Origin: CAZJQD01 sp964548165 [NCBI: uncultured bacterium]
Lineage (GTDB): Bacteria > UBA8481
DNA: 64,000 bases
NCBI GenBank assembly: GCA_964548165.1
Contig: CAZJQD010000005.1
Span: 1 to 64,000 of the forward strand
Direction: 5' to 3'
Within the stretch, counting starts at the first letter, position 1. Each line of letters opens with the position of its first letter. This document shows positions 17,616-26,991 of this stretch, piece after piece. The position numbers and the translations under genes were made by a program. The notes below the pieces were generated by a model. It saw only the letters and a list, made by a program, of their open reading frames with translations. It was not told the DNA's origin and made no database searches.

Positions 17616-18806
17616 ATGGCCGACCCTGTAAATCCGCTCCTGGACCCCGCGTTCCAGGCCGCCGTCGCCGATGTCCGCGCCCGCCTGCCGCTCCTCGAGG
17701 ACAGCCTCGCGCTCAACCACGCCGGCATCGCCCCGCAACCGCTCTCGGCGGCCGTGGCTTCCTACGAGGAGTCCCGGGGCCGCCGCCTTCCGCTCGCGGC
17801 CCTGGCGACGGTGGCCGGTGCTCGCCCGCGACTGCGCGAGCTGTATGGCCAGCTCCTCAACATCAGCGCCGATGAGGTCGCGATCACCAAGCACACGGCG
17901 GAGGGCGTCAACATCATCGCCCAGGGATTCCCGTGGAAGAGCGGCGACGAGATCCTGACCGTCAACGTGGAATACCCCTCGAACGTCTATCCCTGGTGGA
18001 ACGTCAAGGAGCGAGGCGTCACCGTGCGCACGGTCCCGGAGCGCAACGGGCGCGTGGACCTGGCCGAGCTGGAAGCGGCCGTCACGCCGCGAACCCGCCT
18101 GCTCGCGCTCTCGCACGTGGAGTTCGCCTCCGGCTTCGCCTTCTCGATCCCGGAGCTCGTGGCCCTCGCGCGCCGCCACGGGCTCTTCCTCTTCCTGGAT
18201 GTGGCCCAGTCCATCGGCGTCCTGCCCGTCGATCTCTCGGGCGTCGACGCCGCCGCCTGGCCCACGTGGAAGTGGTTGATGGGGCCGCTCGGGATGGGCG
18301 GCTTCTACCTGGCGCGCCGGCACTTCGAGACCATCAAGCCGATCTTCGTGGGCGGGGACGGCATGGTGCCGACCGCCGACTACCTCGAGTACAGCTTCAC
18401 GCCCCGTCCCGACGCTTCGCGTTTCGAATACTCGACGGAGAACGTCGCGGGCCTGGTGGGATGCCGCGAGGCGCTGGAGCGCATGGTTCCCCTGATGGAC
18501 CGCGTTCCCGCCATGGTCCGCGCCAACGCGGATCGGGTCATGGCCCTGATGACGTCCCGCGGCTACAGGCTCTACTCCTCCACGATCCCCTCGGAGCGGA
18601 GCGGCATCACCTCGTTCGAGTTTCCCGGGGAGCCGGCGCCGGTCATGGCGCGGTTGAAGGAGGCCGGGATCGAGTGCGCGCTCCGCGCGGGCCGCCTGCG
18701 TCTCTCGCCGCACTACTACAACACCGCGTCCGATCTCGAACGCCTCGCGGTCGCGCTGGATGCCGGCGCCGGCGCGCACCCGCAGGCGCCGCCCAAGGCG
18801 CTGTGA
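17616..18806 (+). CDS. class V aminotransferase / cysteine desulfurase-like PLP enzyme
   Basis: 396 residues. The PLP lysine is K219 (PTWKWLMGPLG); D195 and Q198 (LDVAQSIG) and the ITKHTAEGVN segment at 90-99 match the SufS/Csd and isopenicillin-epimerase group. There is no conserved catalytic Cys loop of the SufS type, so cysteine desulfurase is only one option. It is divergent from pdxH and begins a four-gene set linked by GTGA overlaps. Confidence 0.8.
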   Translation: MADPVNPLLDPAFQAAVADVRARLPLLEDSLALNHAGIAPQPLSAAVASYEESRGRRLPLAALATVAGARPRLRELYGQLLNISADEVAITKHTAEGVNIIAQGFPWKSGDEILTVNVEYPSNVYPWWNVKERGVTVRTVPERNGRVDLAELEAAVTPRTRLLALSHVEFASGFAFSIPELVALARRHGLFLFLDVAQSIGVLPVDLSGVDAAAWPTWKWLMGPLGMGGFYLARRHFETIKPIFVGGDGMVPTADYLEYSFTPRPDASRFEYSTENVAGLVGCREALERMVPLMDRVPAMVRANADRVMALMTSRGYRLYSSTIPSERSGITSFEFPGEPAPVMARLKEAGIECALRAGRLRLSPHYYNTASDLERLAVALDAGAGAHPQAPPKAL

Positions 18807-19323
18807 CGAGGCCCCTGCTCTTCGTTCCCGATAAGAAGGACTACGTGCGCGGCCGGCGTCCAGCCGTGGACTGCATCTTCTGCGCCGCGCTTTCCGGTGA
18901 CCGGCAGGTGGTGAACCTCGTCGTCGGCCAGGATCGTCACTGCTTCGTCACGCTCAACCTCTTCCCCTACAACCCCGGCCACCTGATGGTGGTCCCGCGC
19001 CGCCACGTGACGGATCTCCGGCAGCTCTCGGTCGCGGAGCGCCGAAGCATCGACGCCTGGACGCTGAGGCTCCTTGATGTCCTGGATCGGCTTTACCAGC
19101 CCTCCGGCTACAACCTCGGCTACAACCTCGGCCAGAGCTCGGGAGCGTCGATCGCTCACCTTCACCTCCATATCGTCCCGCGCTTCCGCAACGAGATCGG
19201 CTTCATCGACGTGCTCTCCGGCGCCCGAGTCCACGTGGATGCTCCCGATGAGGCCGTCAAGAATTTGCGCCGCGCGCTTCGAACGAAGAACGCATTGCCG
19301 CGGGGCAGAAGGGTGTCGAAGCG

Positions 19324-19327
<4 letters not shown>
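18803..19327 (+). CDS. HIT-family nucleotide hydrolase/phosphorylase
   Basis: 174 residues from GTG 18803, overlapping the previous stop. The histidine triad is H119-x-H121-x-H123 (IAHLHLHIVPR), with a C24-x2-C27 pair near the N-terminus (CIFC) and the PYNPGHLMVVP strand typical of AP4A phosphorylase-like HIT proteins. It probably cleaves dinucleoside polyphosphates or nucleotidyl adducts in the cytoplasm. Note the short internal duplication NLGYNLG. Confidence 0.88.
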
Positions 19328-20306
<979 letters not shown>

Positions 20307-20310
<4 letters not shown>

Positions 20311-21299
20311 AGGCGGCCCAGGTTGAGCGGTCGGGCCGGGCGGCGGTGACCTCCGGAAAGGGTCCACTGGTCCGGATCGAGGGGTTGAAGGTCGAGTTCG
20401 AGCAGACGCGGCGGTTCTTCGGGAAGGACGCCGCGAAGGTGAAGGCCGTGGCCGGCGTCGACCTCGACCTGGCGCCGGGAGAGACGCTGGGGCTCGTCGG
20501 GGAATCGGGTTCCGGCAAGACCACCCTGGCGAAGGCCTCCCTGAGGCTCGTGGCGCCGACGGCCGGGCGCGTCGTCTTCGACGGCGTGGACCTCGCGACC
20601 CTGGGCGCGGGCGAACTGCGGCGCCTTCGACCGCGCATGCAGATCGTCTTCCAGGATCCCAACGCGAGCCTCAATCCGCGCATGCGCGTCCTGGATCTTG
20701 TCGGCGATGGCCTTCTCATCCACGGCCGAGCCACGCGCCGCGACCTGCCGGATCGGGTCGCGGAGGCGCTCCGCCGCGTCGAGCTTACCCCGGACGACAT
20801 GAAGAAGTACCCGCACCAGTTCTCGGGTGGCCAGCGCCAGAGGATTGGCATCGCCCGCGCGCTCATCCTCGATCCCGAGTATCTCGTCCTGGACGAACCC
20901 GTCTCCGCGCTCGACGTCTCCATCCAGGCCCAGGTGATCAACCTGCTCCGCGACTTGCGCGAGGAGCGCAACCTCACCTACCTCTTTGTCGCCCACGATA
21001 TTGGCGTCGTCGGCAATCTCTCGGATCGCGTTGCCGTGATGTACCTCGGGAAGATCATGGAGATTGGCGCGAACGTCCTGGACGATCCTCGGCACCCGTA
21101 CACGAAGGCGCTGATGGCGGCGGTGCCGGTGCCGGACCCGGAGCGGGAGCGGAACGTCATTCGCCTCGCGGGCGATCCCCCGAGCCCGTCGAACCCGCCG
21201 TCCGGGTGCGTGTTCCGGACCCGGTGCCCCCTGGCCGACGGCGAGTGCGCGCGGATCGTGCCCGAGCTCAAGAACGGCGTCGCCTGCCTTAAAGTTTGA
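20307..21299 (+). CDS. oligopeptide-type ABC transporter ATPase (OppF/DppF-like)
   Basis: 330 residues from GTG 20307, which overlaps the OppD stop by 4 nt; the frame is open upstream to 20202 but the overlap start is the natural one. Walker A GESGSGKT, Q-loop VFQDPNASLNP, signature FSGGQRQRIGIARAL, Walker B YLVLDEPVSALD, and the C-terminal CVFRTRCPLADGEC cluster identify the second ATPase of an Opp/Dpp transporter. It forms a heterodimer with the preceding gene product. Confidence 0.92.
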
Positions 21300-21300
21300 T

Positions 21301-21421
21301 CGGGGTCAGGCAACCTCGTTCCCTAGAGTTTGTCCCCCGTGCATGGCCAGAGCGCTAATCAGAATTTTTCCAGCAACCAAACCCCGTGCATAATTTCTAG
21401 GAAACTAGGAGCCTGACACCC
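21301..21421. repeat. inverted-repeat element E2 (GGGGTCAGGC / GCCTGACACC termini)
   Basis: A 121-bp element between convergent genes. The outer 11 bp pair with one mismatch, and the similarity continues inward (CGTTCCCTAGAG against the complement of TTTCTAGGAAAC). Two direct copies of CCCCGTGCAT lie inside at about 21335 and 21381. The right end forms the last codons of cutA. It resembles E1 at 4276 in termini, size and position. Confidence 0.6.
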
Positions 21422-21782
21422 TGGACGTGGAATCGAGGACCCAGCGGAGGTAGGGAGGGAAGCCGTCGGTTACGGGCAGGGCGACGATCTCGGGGGTTTC
21501 ATAGGGGTGGCGGGCTTTCAGGGCTTCGATGAGGACCGGGACATGGACGGTCGCGGTCTTGAGGACCAGGAGCAGTTCGCTCTCGTCGCAGAGTTCTCCT
21601 TTCCAGCGATAGATCGAGCGCACGCCGGGGACGATACTGGCGCAGGCGGCCAGGCCCTCTGCGACGAGGGCGCGGGCGAGGGCGGCGGCGGTCTCGGCGT
21701 CGGGGGCCGTGGAGAGGACGAGGGAGATGGTGCCGGGGACTGGTGGCTCTGGGGCGGCGGGGGCTGGGAGCGAGTCGTTCAC
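21405..21782 (-). CDS. cutA: divalent-cation tolerance protein CutA
   Basis: 125 residues from GTG 21782; a TTG at 21821 would add 13. Conserved CutA segments are VLSTAPDAETA, EGLAACASIVPGVRSIYRWKG, LLLVLKT and HPYETPEIVALPV. CutA forms trimers and is linked to copper tolerance, although its biochemical role is unclear. The last seven or so residues and the stop lie inside the right end of repeat E2, so the repeat appears to have supplied the C-terminus. Confidence 0.9.
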   Translation of the reverse strand: MNDSLPAPAAPEPPVPGTISLVLSTAPDAETAAALARALVAEGLAACASIVPGVRSIYRWKGELCDESELLLVLKTATVHVPVLIEALKARHPYETPEIVALPVTDGFPPYLRWVLDSTSRVSGS

Positions 21783-21862
21783 GGGACCGATGGTAGGAAG
21801 TGTCTGCAAAAATCTCAACAAATACGGTCAAGGCCGCCCAAATGCCCGCCGAAAGAGGGGTT

Positions 21863-22285
21863 ATGGCGCGCGTTCGCAGCTATGACACGACGGGAATCCT
21901 GGGGCAGGGCCTCAACGCGTCCATGCTCCGTCACAGCATCCTGGCGGACAACATCGCCAACATCGATACTCCCGGCTTCAAGCGCTCCGACGTCTCGTTC
22001 CAGGCCGAACTCTCCCGCGCGCTCGACGACAGCCCCCGGATCGAGATGGCGCGCGGTTCCGAGCGGCACTTCGAGACCCAGCCCTCGCGCCACGCCGAGC
22101 GGGTGCGCCCGCGGGTCTTCGCCGAGCTCGACACCTGGACCCGCAACGACAAGAACAACGTCGACCCCGAGGTCGAGATGTCGCGCGTCTCCGAGAACGT
22201 GCTCTATTACCAGACCCTGACCGGCCGCGTGGGCGCCAAGTTCCGTTCGCTCAATAACGTCATCAGCAGGACCCCGACGTCGTGA
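21863..22285 (+). CDS. flgB: flagellar basal-body rod protein FlgB
   Basis: 140 residues from ATG 21863, with AGAGGGG 2-3 nt upstream; two earlier in-frame starts (21800, 21842) are unlikely. The N-terminal rod motif MLRHSILADNIANIDTPGFK is diagnostic, and the C-terminal VSENVLYYQTLTGRVGAKFRSL matches FlgB. It forms the proximal rod of the flagellum. It is the first gene of the flagellar cluster. Confidence 0.95.
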   Translation: MARVRSYDTTGILGQGLNASMLRHSILADNIANIDTPGFKRSDVSFQAELSRALDDSPRIEMARGSERHFETQPSRHAERVRPRVFAELDTWTRNDKNNVDPEVEMSRVSENVLYYQTLTGRVGAKFRSLNNVISRTPTS

Positions 22286-22319
22286 TGACCATACCAGCCG
22301 CATCCGTGAGCGTGACGCG

Positions 22320-22796
22320 ATGAGCGCCTTCGATTCGCTCTTCACCTCGGCGTCCGGTCTCTCGGCCCAGCGCCTGCGCCTCGATGCCATCGCCAACAAC
22401 ATCGCAAACGCGGACACGACCCGCCGCAGCGACGGCAAGGAGGGCCCCTACCGCCGCCAACGGGTCATCTTCGAGCCCCGGACAAACCCGGTCCGGTTCA
22501 ACCTGCCGATGGTGAGCGAGGACGCGCATATCAACCTCGTCCAGCAGGTCCCGGGTACCGGCGTTCGGGTCGTCGAGGTCAAGGAGCAGGACGGACCGAT
22601 GCTGGAGAAGTACCTCCGGTACGAGCCGACGCATCCGGATGCCAACGCGGAGGGGTACGTGCAGTACCCGGACGTGGACATCGTGACGGAGATGGTCGAC
22701 ATGATCAGCGCGTCGCGCGCCTACGAGGCCAACGTGACCATGATCAGAGATTTTCGATCCATGTGGCAGGAATCGCTTAGAATCGGCACGTCATGA
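22320..22796 (+). CDS. flgC: flagellar basal-body rod protein FlgC
   Basis: 158 residues. The N-terminal SASGLSAQRLRLDAIANNIA and C-terminal VTEMVDMISASRAYEANVTM are the paired helices of FlgC. It builds the proximal rod with FlgB and FliE. Its stop overlaps the fliE start (ATGA). Confidence 0.97.
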   Translation: MSAFDSLFTSASGLSAQRLRLDAIANNIANADTTRRSDGKEGPYRRQRVIFEPRTNPVRFNLPMVSEDAHINLVQQVPGTGVRVVEVKEQDGPMLEKYLRYEPTHPDANAEGYVQYPDVDIVTEMVDMISASRAYEANVTMIRDFRSMWQESLRIGTS

Positions 22797-23125
22797 TCGA
22801 TGATCTCCTGAAGTTGACCGCGCGTCCCCCCGGCATCGACTCGTTCGAGCGGTCGGCTCGGGAGACGGCGAGCACGGCGATCAAGCCGGGCGCCGGCGCC
22901 CAGGCCGCCGAGGACTTCCAGAAGCTCTTCCAGGAGAACATCCAGAACCTGGCGAGCGTGACCACGCACTCGGACCGCATGGACCGCGCTTTTGCCGCCG
23001 GCGAAACGGACAACATCCACGAGGTCATGGTGGCGGCGTCGCATGCGAACCTGGCGCTGGAGACGGCCATGCAGATCCGAAACATCGCCGTCCGCGCCTT
23101 CCAGACCCTGACGCAACTGCGGTAG
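22793..23125 (+). CDS. fliE: flagellar hook-basal body protein FliE
   Basis: 110 residues. The C-terminal half (DNIHEVMVAASHANLALETAMQIRN, then a rod-type end) is the FliE domain that joins the MS ring to the rod. ATG 22793 overlaps the FlgC stop. A GC hairpin and a promoter follow, so flgB-flgC-fliE may be transcribed apart from fliF onward. Confidence 0.94.
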   Translation: MIDDLLKLTARPPGIDSFERSARETASTAIKPGAGAQAAEDFQKLFQENIQNLASVTTHSDRMDRAFAAGETDNIHEVMVAASHANLALETAMQIRNIAVRAFQTLTQLR

Positions 23126-23132
23126 GTCCCGA

Positions 23133-23150
23133 GCGGGCGTCCGCGCCCGC
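23133..23150 (+). terminator. GC hairpin after fliE
   Basis: GCGGGCG (23133-23139) pairs with CGCCCGC (23144-23150) around TCCG. No T-run follows, so it is at most a weak terminator or a processing site within the flagellar cluster. Confidence 0.35.
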
Positions 23151-23160
23151 GCTCCCCGAT

Positions 23161-23180
23161 TTATCCACCAGTTCTCCACA
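23161..23180 (+). other. pair of DnaA-box-like sequences
   Basis: TTATCCACC (23161-23169) and TTCTCCACA (23172-23180) each differ by one base from the DnaA box TTATNCACA and lie in the only long non-coding gap of the flagellar cluster. They could be regulatory DnaA sites or chance; there is no dnaA or dnaN gene nearby, so an origin is not proposed. Confidence 0.3.
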
Positions 23181-23206
23181 GAGCCGGATTCCGCCTGAGA
23201 ATCCAG

Positions 23207-23236
23207 TTGATTGGTTATCTCAATGACCTGTATACA
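23207..23236 (+). promoter_or_regulatory. sigma-70-type promoter upstream of fliF
   Basis: TTGATT (23207-23212) and TATACA (23231-23236) with an 18-nt spacer, in an AT-rich stretch 67 nt before the fliF start. It would drive fliF to the MotE-like gene. Confidence 0.55.
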
Positions 23237-23302
23237 AGTGTAGAAGTTTGAAATGGTTTCCCCCTTCTCGCGATCGCGTCCCGAGCGCGGTGTGAGCAAG
23301 GT

Positions 23303-24991
23303 GTGGAAAAAAACGCAGCCGTACGACGCAGCAGTGCACGCAGCATTACGACGCAGCAAGAAACGGGGCAAGGCTTGAACGAGTTCTTCGCGAAGATCGC
23401 CGCTCAGGCGCGCGAGGTTTGGGACAATCTCTCGCGTCCCCAGCGCTTCTGGGCCATGGGCCTGGGCATCCTCGCGCTCGTTCTACTCCTGAGCATCGTC
23501 TTCTTCGCGCAACGCACCGTCTGGGTTCCGCTCGGAACCTTCGACCTCCAGACCGCCGGCCTTATCCGCACCGAGCTCGACAAGCGCGGTTGGCGTATCG
23601 ATGAGCAATATCGCCTGCGCAGCGACGGCAAGCTCATCGAGGTCGACGCTCAGATCCGCAACGAGGCCAACATCGCCCTGGCCGAGAAGGGGCTCTTCGG
23701 CAACACCGAGAAGGGCTTCACGATCTTCGAAGAGTTCGACATCACCACGACCGACTACGAGCAGAGGCTGCGCACCATCGAGGCCCTGAAATCGGAGATG
23801 CGGCGCATGATCCGGCAGTACTCTCAGGTCGAGGACGTGAACATCACGGTGCCTCACATCGAGACGGAGAACATCTTCATCGACAAGGAAGTTCCGCAGA
23901 CCGCCTCGGTCATCCTCACCCTCAAGCCCGGTGCCAGCATCACGAGCGAGCAGATACGCGCCATTCGCGCCATCATCGCCGGCGGCTTCGCGGGCCTTCA
24001 GCAGGATCGCATCACGCTCACCGATCAGCACATGAATCCCCTGATGCCCGAGGACGAGGCGCAGGGGATGAGCACGAAGCAGGCGCGCGTCGAGTCCGAG
24101 ACCGAGCGCTCGCTCGAGGACTCCATCCGCAAGGTTCTGGGCCCCGTCCTGGGTAACGACAAGTTCACCGTCACGGTGAACGTGGAGTTCGACTGGGATA
24201 GCGTGCGGAGCAACCGCGAGAACTACACCGTCCCGGGGTTCGACCAGTACAAGCTCTCCGAGCAAACCGAGGACGAGAAGCTCTCGGGCCAGAGCATGCG
24301 CCCGGGGGGCGAGCCCGGCGTCAGTTCCAACACGCCCCCCGTCTACAATTCCATCCTGAACGGGGGGCCCATCGACTACCAGCGCGCCGAGAAGATCGTG
24401 AACTACCTTGCGGACAAGACCGTGACCGAGCGGATCCAGTCGCCGTTCGTGAAGCGCGTCGCGGCGGCGGTCGCCATCGACGGCATGTGGCGGGAATCGA
24501 CGGACACGGCCGGGCAGACGGCGCGCACCTACGCGGCGAGGACGCGCGAGGAGATGACGCAGATCGAGGCGCTGGTGAAGTCCGCGCTCGGCGATCGGCC
24601 CGATCGCGATCTCATCGAGGTCCGCAACGTTCCCTGGGATCGCACCCGGGAGTGGGCGATGCTGGACAAGGCGAAGGCCGAGGCCGAGTTCCGCCGCAAG
24701 ACGCTCATCTACAGCCTCCTCGCGACTCCTCTCATCGTCCTCATGTTCGTCCTCTACATGGCCTGGCGCCGCCACGTGCGCCTGCGCGAGGAGGAACTCG
24801 CCCGCCAGCGCGAGATCGAGCGCCAGAAGCGGCTCATCGAGGCCGAGAAGGGCCTCGCGGGCGAGATCTCGCTCGAGGACCAGGAACGGCAGGAGATCCA
24901 CCGCCGGGCGACATCCCTGGCGCGCGCCAAGCCGAAGGTGGTCGCCGATCTCCTCAGAACCTGGATGGCCGAGGATGCGCCCGCGGCATGA
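23303..24991 (+). CDS. fliF: flagellar MS-ring protein FliF
   Basis: 562 residues from GTG 23303; a TTG at 23377 would remove a non-conserved 25-residue leader and is possible. Two transmembrane helices, at about 50-70 and 470-490, bracket a large periplasmic part with the YscJ/FliF ring motifs (KGLFGNTEKGFTIFEEFDIT; DVNITVP). The C-terminal cytoplasmic tail binds FliG, encoded next. FliF forms the ring on which the motor and export gate assemble. Confidence 0.96.
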   Translation: MEKNAAVRRSSARSITTQQETGQGLNEFFAKIAAQAREVWDNLSRPQRFWAMGLGILALVLLLSIVFFAQRTVWVPLGTFDLQTAGLIRTELDKRGWRIDEQYRLRSDGKLIEVDAQIRNEANIALAEKGLFGNTEKGFTIFEEFDITTTDYEQRLRTIEALKSEMRRMIRQYSQVEDVNITVPHIETENIFIDKEVPQTASVILTLKPGASITSEQIRAIRAIIAGGFAGLQQDRITLTDQHMNPLMPEDEAQGMSTKQARVESETERSLEDSIRKVLGPVLGNDKFTVTVNVEFDWDSVRSNRENYTVPGFDQYKLSEQTEDEKLSGQSMRPGGEPGVSSNTPPVYNSILNGGPIDYQRAEKIVNYLADKTVTERIQSPFVKRVAAAVAIDGMWRESTDTAGQTARTYAARTREEMTQIEALVKSALGDRPDRDLIEVRNVPWDRTREWAMLDKAKAEAEFRRKTLIYSLLATPLIVLMFVLYMAWRRHVRLREEELARQREIERQKRLIEAEKGLAGEISLEDQERQEIHRRATSLARAKPKVVADLLRTWMAEDAPAA

Positions 24992-25072
24992 CGCTTCTCC
25001 TTCATGCAAGCCCTCGAACCGGGGAGTGCCGCGCCGGGGCGCCCCACCGCTCGGCGTGATAGGATCGGTGCG

Positions 25073-26083
25073 ATGAGCGGCGGAGCGAAGATCCCGGGGA
25101 AGCGCAAGGCGGCCATCTTTCTCGTTTCGATGGGCCAGGAGATCGCCTCCGACATCTTCAAGCACCTTCGCGACGAGGAGATCGAGGGGCTGACGCTCGA
25201 GATCGCCCGGATCGACAAGGTGGAACCCGAGGAGCGCGACAAGGTGCTCATCGAGTTCCAGGAGATGATGCTCGCGCAGGAGTTCATCTCGCAGGGCGGC
25301 ATCGAGTACGCGCGCGAGATCCTCGAGAAGGCCCTGGGCGCGGATCGCGCGATCGACATCATCAACCGCCTGACGACGAGCCTGCAGGTCCGGCCCTTCG
25401 ACTTCATCCGCAACGCCGATCCCGGCCAGCTCCTGAACTTCATCCAGGGCGAGCACCCGCAGACGATTGCCCTCATCCTCTCCTACCTCCAGCCGCAGAT
25501 CAGCTCGCAGATCCTCACGCACCTCCCCGAGGGCATCCAGGCGAACGTGGCCAAGCGCATCGCCGAGATGGACCGCACCTCCCCGGACATCATCCGCGAC
25601 GTCGAGCGCGTCCTGGAGCGAAAGCTCTCGGCCGTCGTCAACGAGGAATACACGGCGGCGGGCGGCATCGACGCGATCGTCGAGGTGCTCAACCTGGTCG
25701 ACCGGCAGACGGAGAAGTCGATCATCGAGGCCCTCGAGGAGGAGGACCCGGAGCTCGCGGAAGAGATCAAGAAGCGCATGTTCGTCTTCGAGGACATCAC
25801 GCTCCTCTCGGATCGCGACATCCAGCAGGTGCTCCGCGAGGTCGACACGAAGGAGCTCGCCCTGGCCCTCAAGTCCGTCGACGACGCGGTCAAGGACAAG
25901 ATCTTCTCGAACATGTCCAAGCGCGCCGCGGCGATGCTGGGCGAGGACATGGAGTTCATGGGTCCCGTGCGCCTTCGCGACGTCGAGGACGCGCAGCAGC
26001 GCATCGTCAACGTCATCCGCAAGCTCGAGGAGGCCGGCGACATCGTCATCGCCCGCGGCGGCGAAGAGGAGCTGGTGGTATGA
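25073..26083 (+). CDS. fliG: flagellar motor switch protein FliG
   Basis: 336 residues from ATG 25073 with AGGA upstream. The three armadillo-like domains are visible: an N-terminal part that binds FliF, a middle part with GEHPQTIALILSYL, and a C-terminal torque domain with MFVFEDITLLSDRDIQQVLREVD. It couples the stator to rotation and switching. Confidence 0.97.
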   Translation: MSGGAKIPGKRKAAIFLVSMGQEIASDIFKHLRDEEIEGLTLEIARIDKVEPEERDKVLIEFQEMMLAQEFISQGGIEYAREILEKALGADRAIDIINRLTTSLQVRPFDFIRNADPGQLLNFIQGEHPQTIALILSYLQPQISSQILTHLPEGIQANVAKRIAEMDRTSPDIIRDVERVLERKLSAVVNEEYTAAGGIDAIVEVLNLVDRQTEKSIIEALEEEDPELAEEIKKRMFVFEDITLLSDRDIQQVLREVDTKELALALKSVDDAVKDKIFSNMSKRAAAMLGEDMEFMGPVRLRDVEDAQQRIVNVIRKLEEAGDIVIARGGEEELVV

Positions 26084-26124
26084 GGCGGCGCTCCTACCGA
26101 CGGGCGTGACGTTCGCGTGATGCC

Positions 26125-26991
26125 ATGAGCGGCGGACGAGTCTATCGCGCGGACGAGCTCCAGGTCCTGGAGGGGTCCCTGCGGCTTCCCCTGCGCCCGG
26201 ACATCGCCCCGGAGCGCGGGGAGACCGGCGAACGCCAGCGGCTCGAGGTGCGCTCGCGGATGGCGCGCGAGGTCGAGGCGCGGATCGCCACGGCCCGCGA
26301 GCAGGCGGCGGCCACGGCGGCCGAGGCCAAGGCGGCCGCGGAGAAGCTCGTCGCGGAGGCGCGTGCCCAGGCCCAGGCCATCGTGACGGGCGCCAAGCAG
26401 CAGCAGGCGCGCCTGGAGGAGGAAGCGAAGCAGAAGGGCCTGGCGGCGGCCCGCGAGCAGGCGAAGGCCGAGGCGCTCCAGGAGGTGGCGGCGGCCCTGG
26501 CCGTCCTGGCGAAGTCCGCGCATGACGTCAAGTCCGAGAAGGAGCGGTTCCTCCGCGCCGGTCTTGAGACGATGCTGGCGGTAGTGACGGCGATCCTGGA
26601 GCGGCTGGTGCGCGGCCAGGTCGAGGTGGATCCCGATCTCGTGCGCCGCACCGTCGACGCCGCCATCGCCCATGTGTCCGGTGCCGACCGGATCACGGTG
26701 AGGATCCATCCCGACGACCTGGGAACCGTCGAGGATTACCGGGCCGAGATCCTCAGGCGCATCGAATCCCTTACCGACATCACGATCCAGACCGACCACG
26801 GCATCACGCGGGGCGGCGTCATCCTTGAGACCGATTTCGGACGCGTCGACGCGCGGCTCGAGACCCAGATGGCCGAGATCCTCAGGGAGGCGCGCGCCGT
26901 CACGCGCTCGATCGCGGCCGAGGATTTGGACCTGACTCCCGTGGTGCCTCCCTTGCCCGATGGCGCCCCCAAGCCAGGGGACGAACCGTGA
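26125..26991 (+). CDS. fliH: flagellar export protein FliH
   Basis: 288 residues. A long Ala/Glu/Lys-rich coiled coil (about 40-150) is followed by the FliH/HrpE domain with VRIHPDDL and GGVILETDFGRVDARLETQ. FliH holds the FliI ATPase in check and docks it at the export gate. It is longer than enteric FliH. Its stop overlaps the fliI start (GTGA). Confidence 0.9.
   Translation: MSGGRVYRADELQVLEGSLRLPLRPDIAPERGETGERQRLEVRSRMAREVEARIATAREQAAATAAEAKAAAEKLVAEARAQAQAIVTGAKQQQARLEEEAKQKGLAAAREQAKAEALQEVAAALAVLAKSAHDVKSEKERFLRAGLETMLAVVTAILERLVRGQVEVDPDLVRRTVDAAIAHVSGADRITVRIHPDDLGTVEDYRAEILRRIESLTDITIQTDHGITRGGVILETDFGRVDARLETQMAEILREARAVTRSIAAEDLDLTPVVPPLPDGAPKPGDEP

Noticed and set aside
17520-18779. 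N-terminal extension of pdxH on the minus strand
   Set aside because: The extra 420 codons are the antisense of the class V aminotransferase gene; the PdxH homology begins at 17519.
21783-21862. Sigma-54 or sigma-28 promoter in front of flgB
   Set aside because: No GG-N10-GC pair with correct spacing for sigma-54. A TCAAG with GCCGAAAG has a poor -10.
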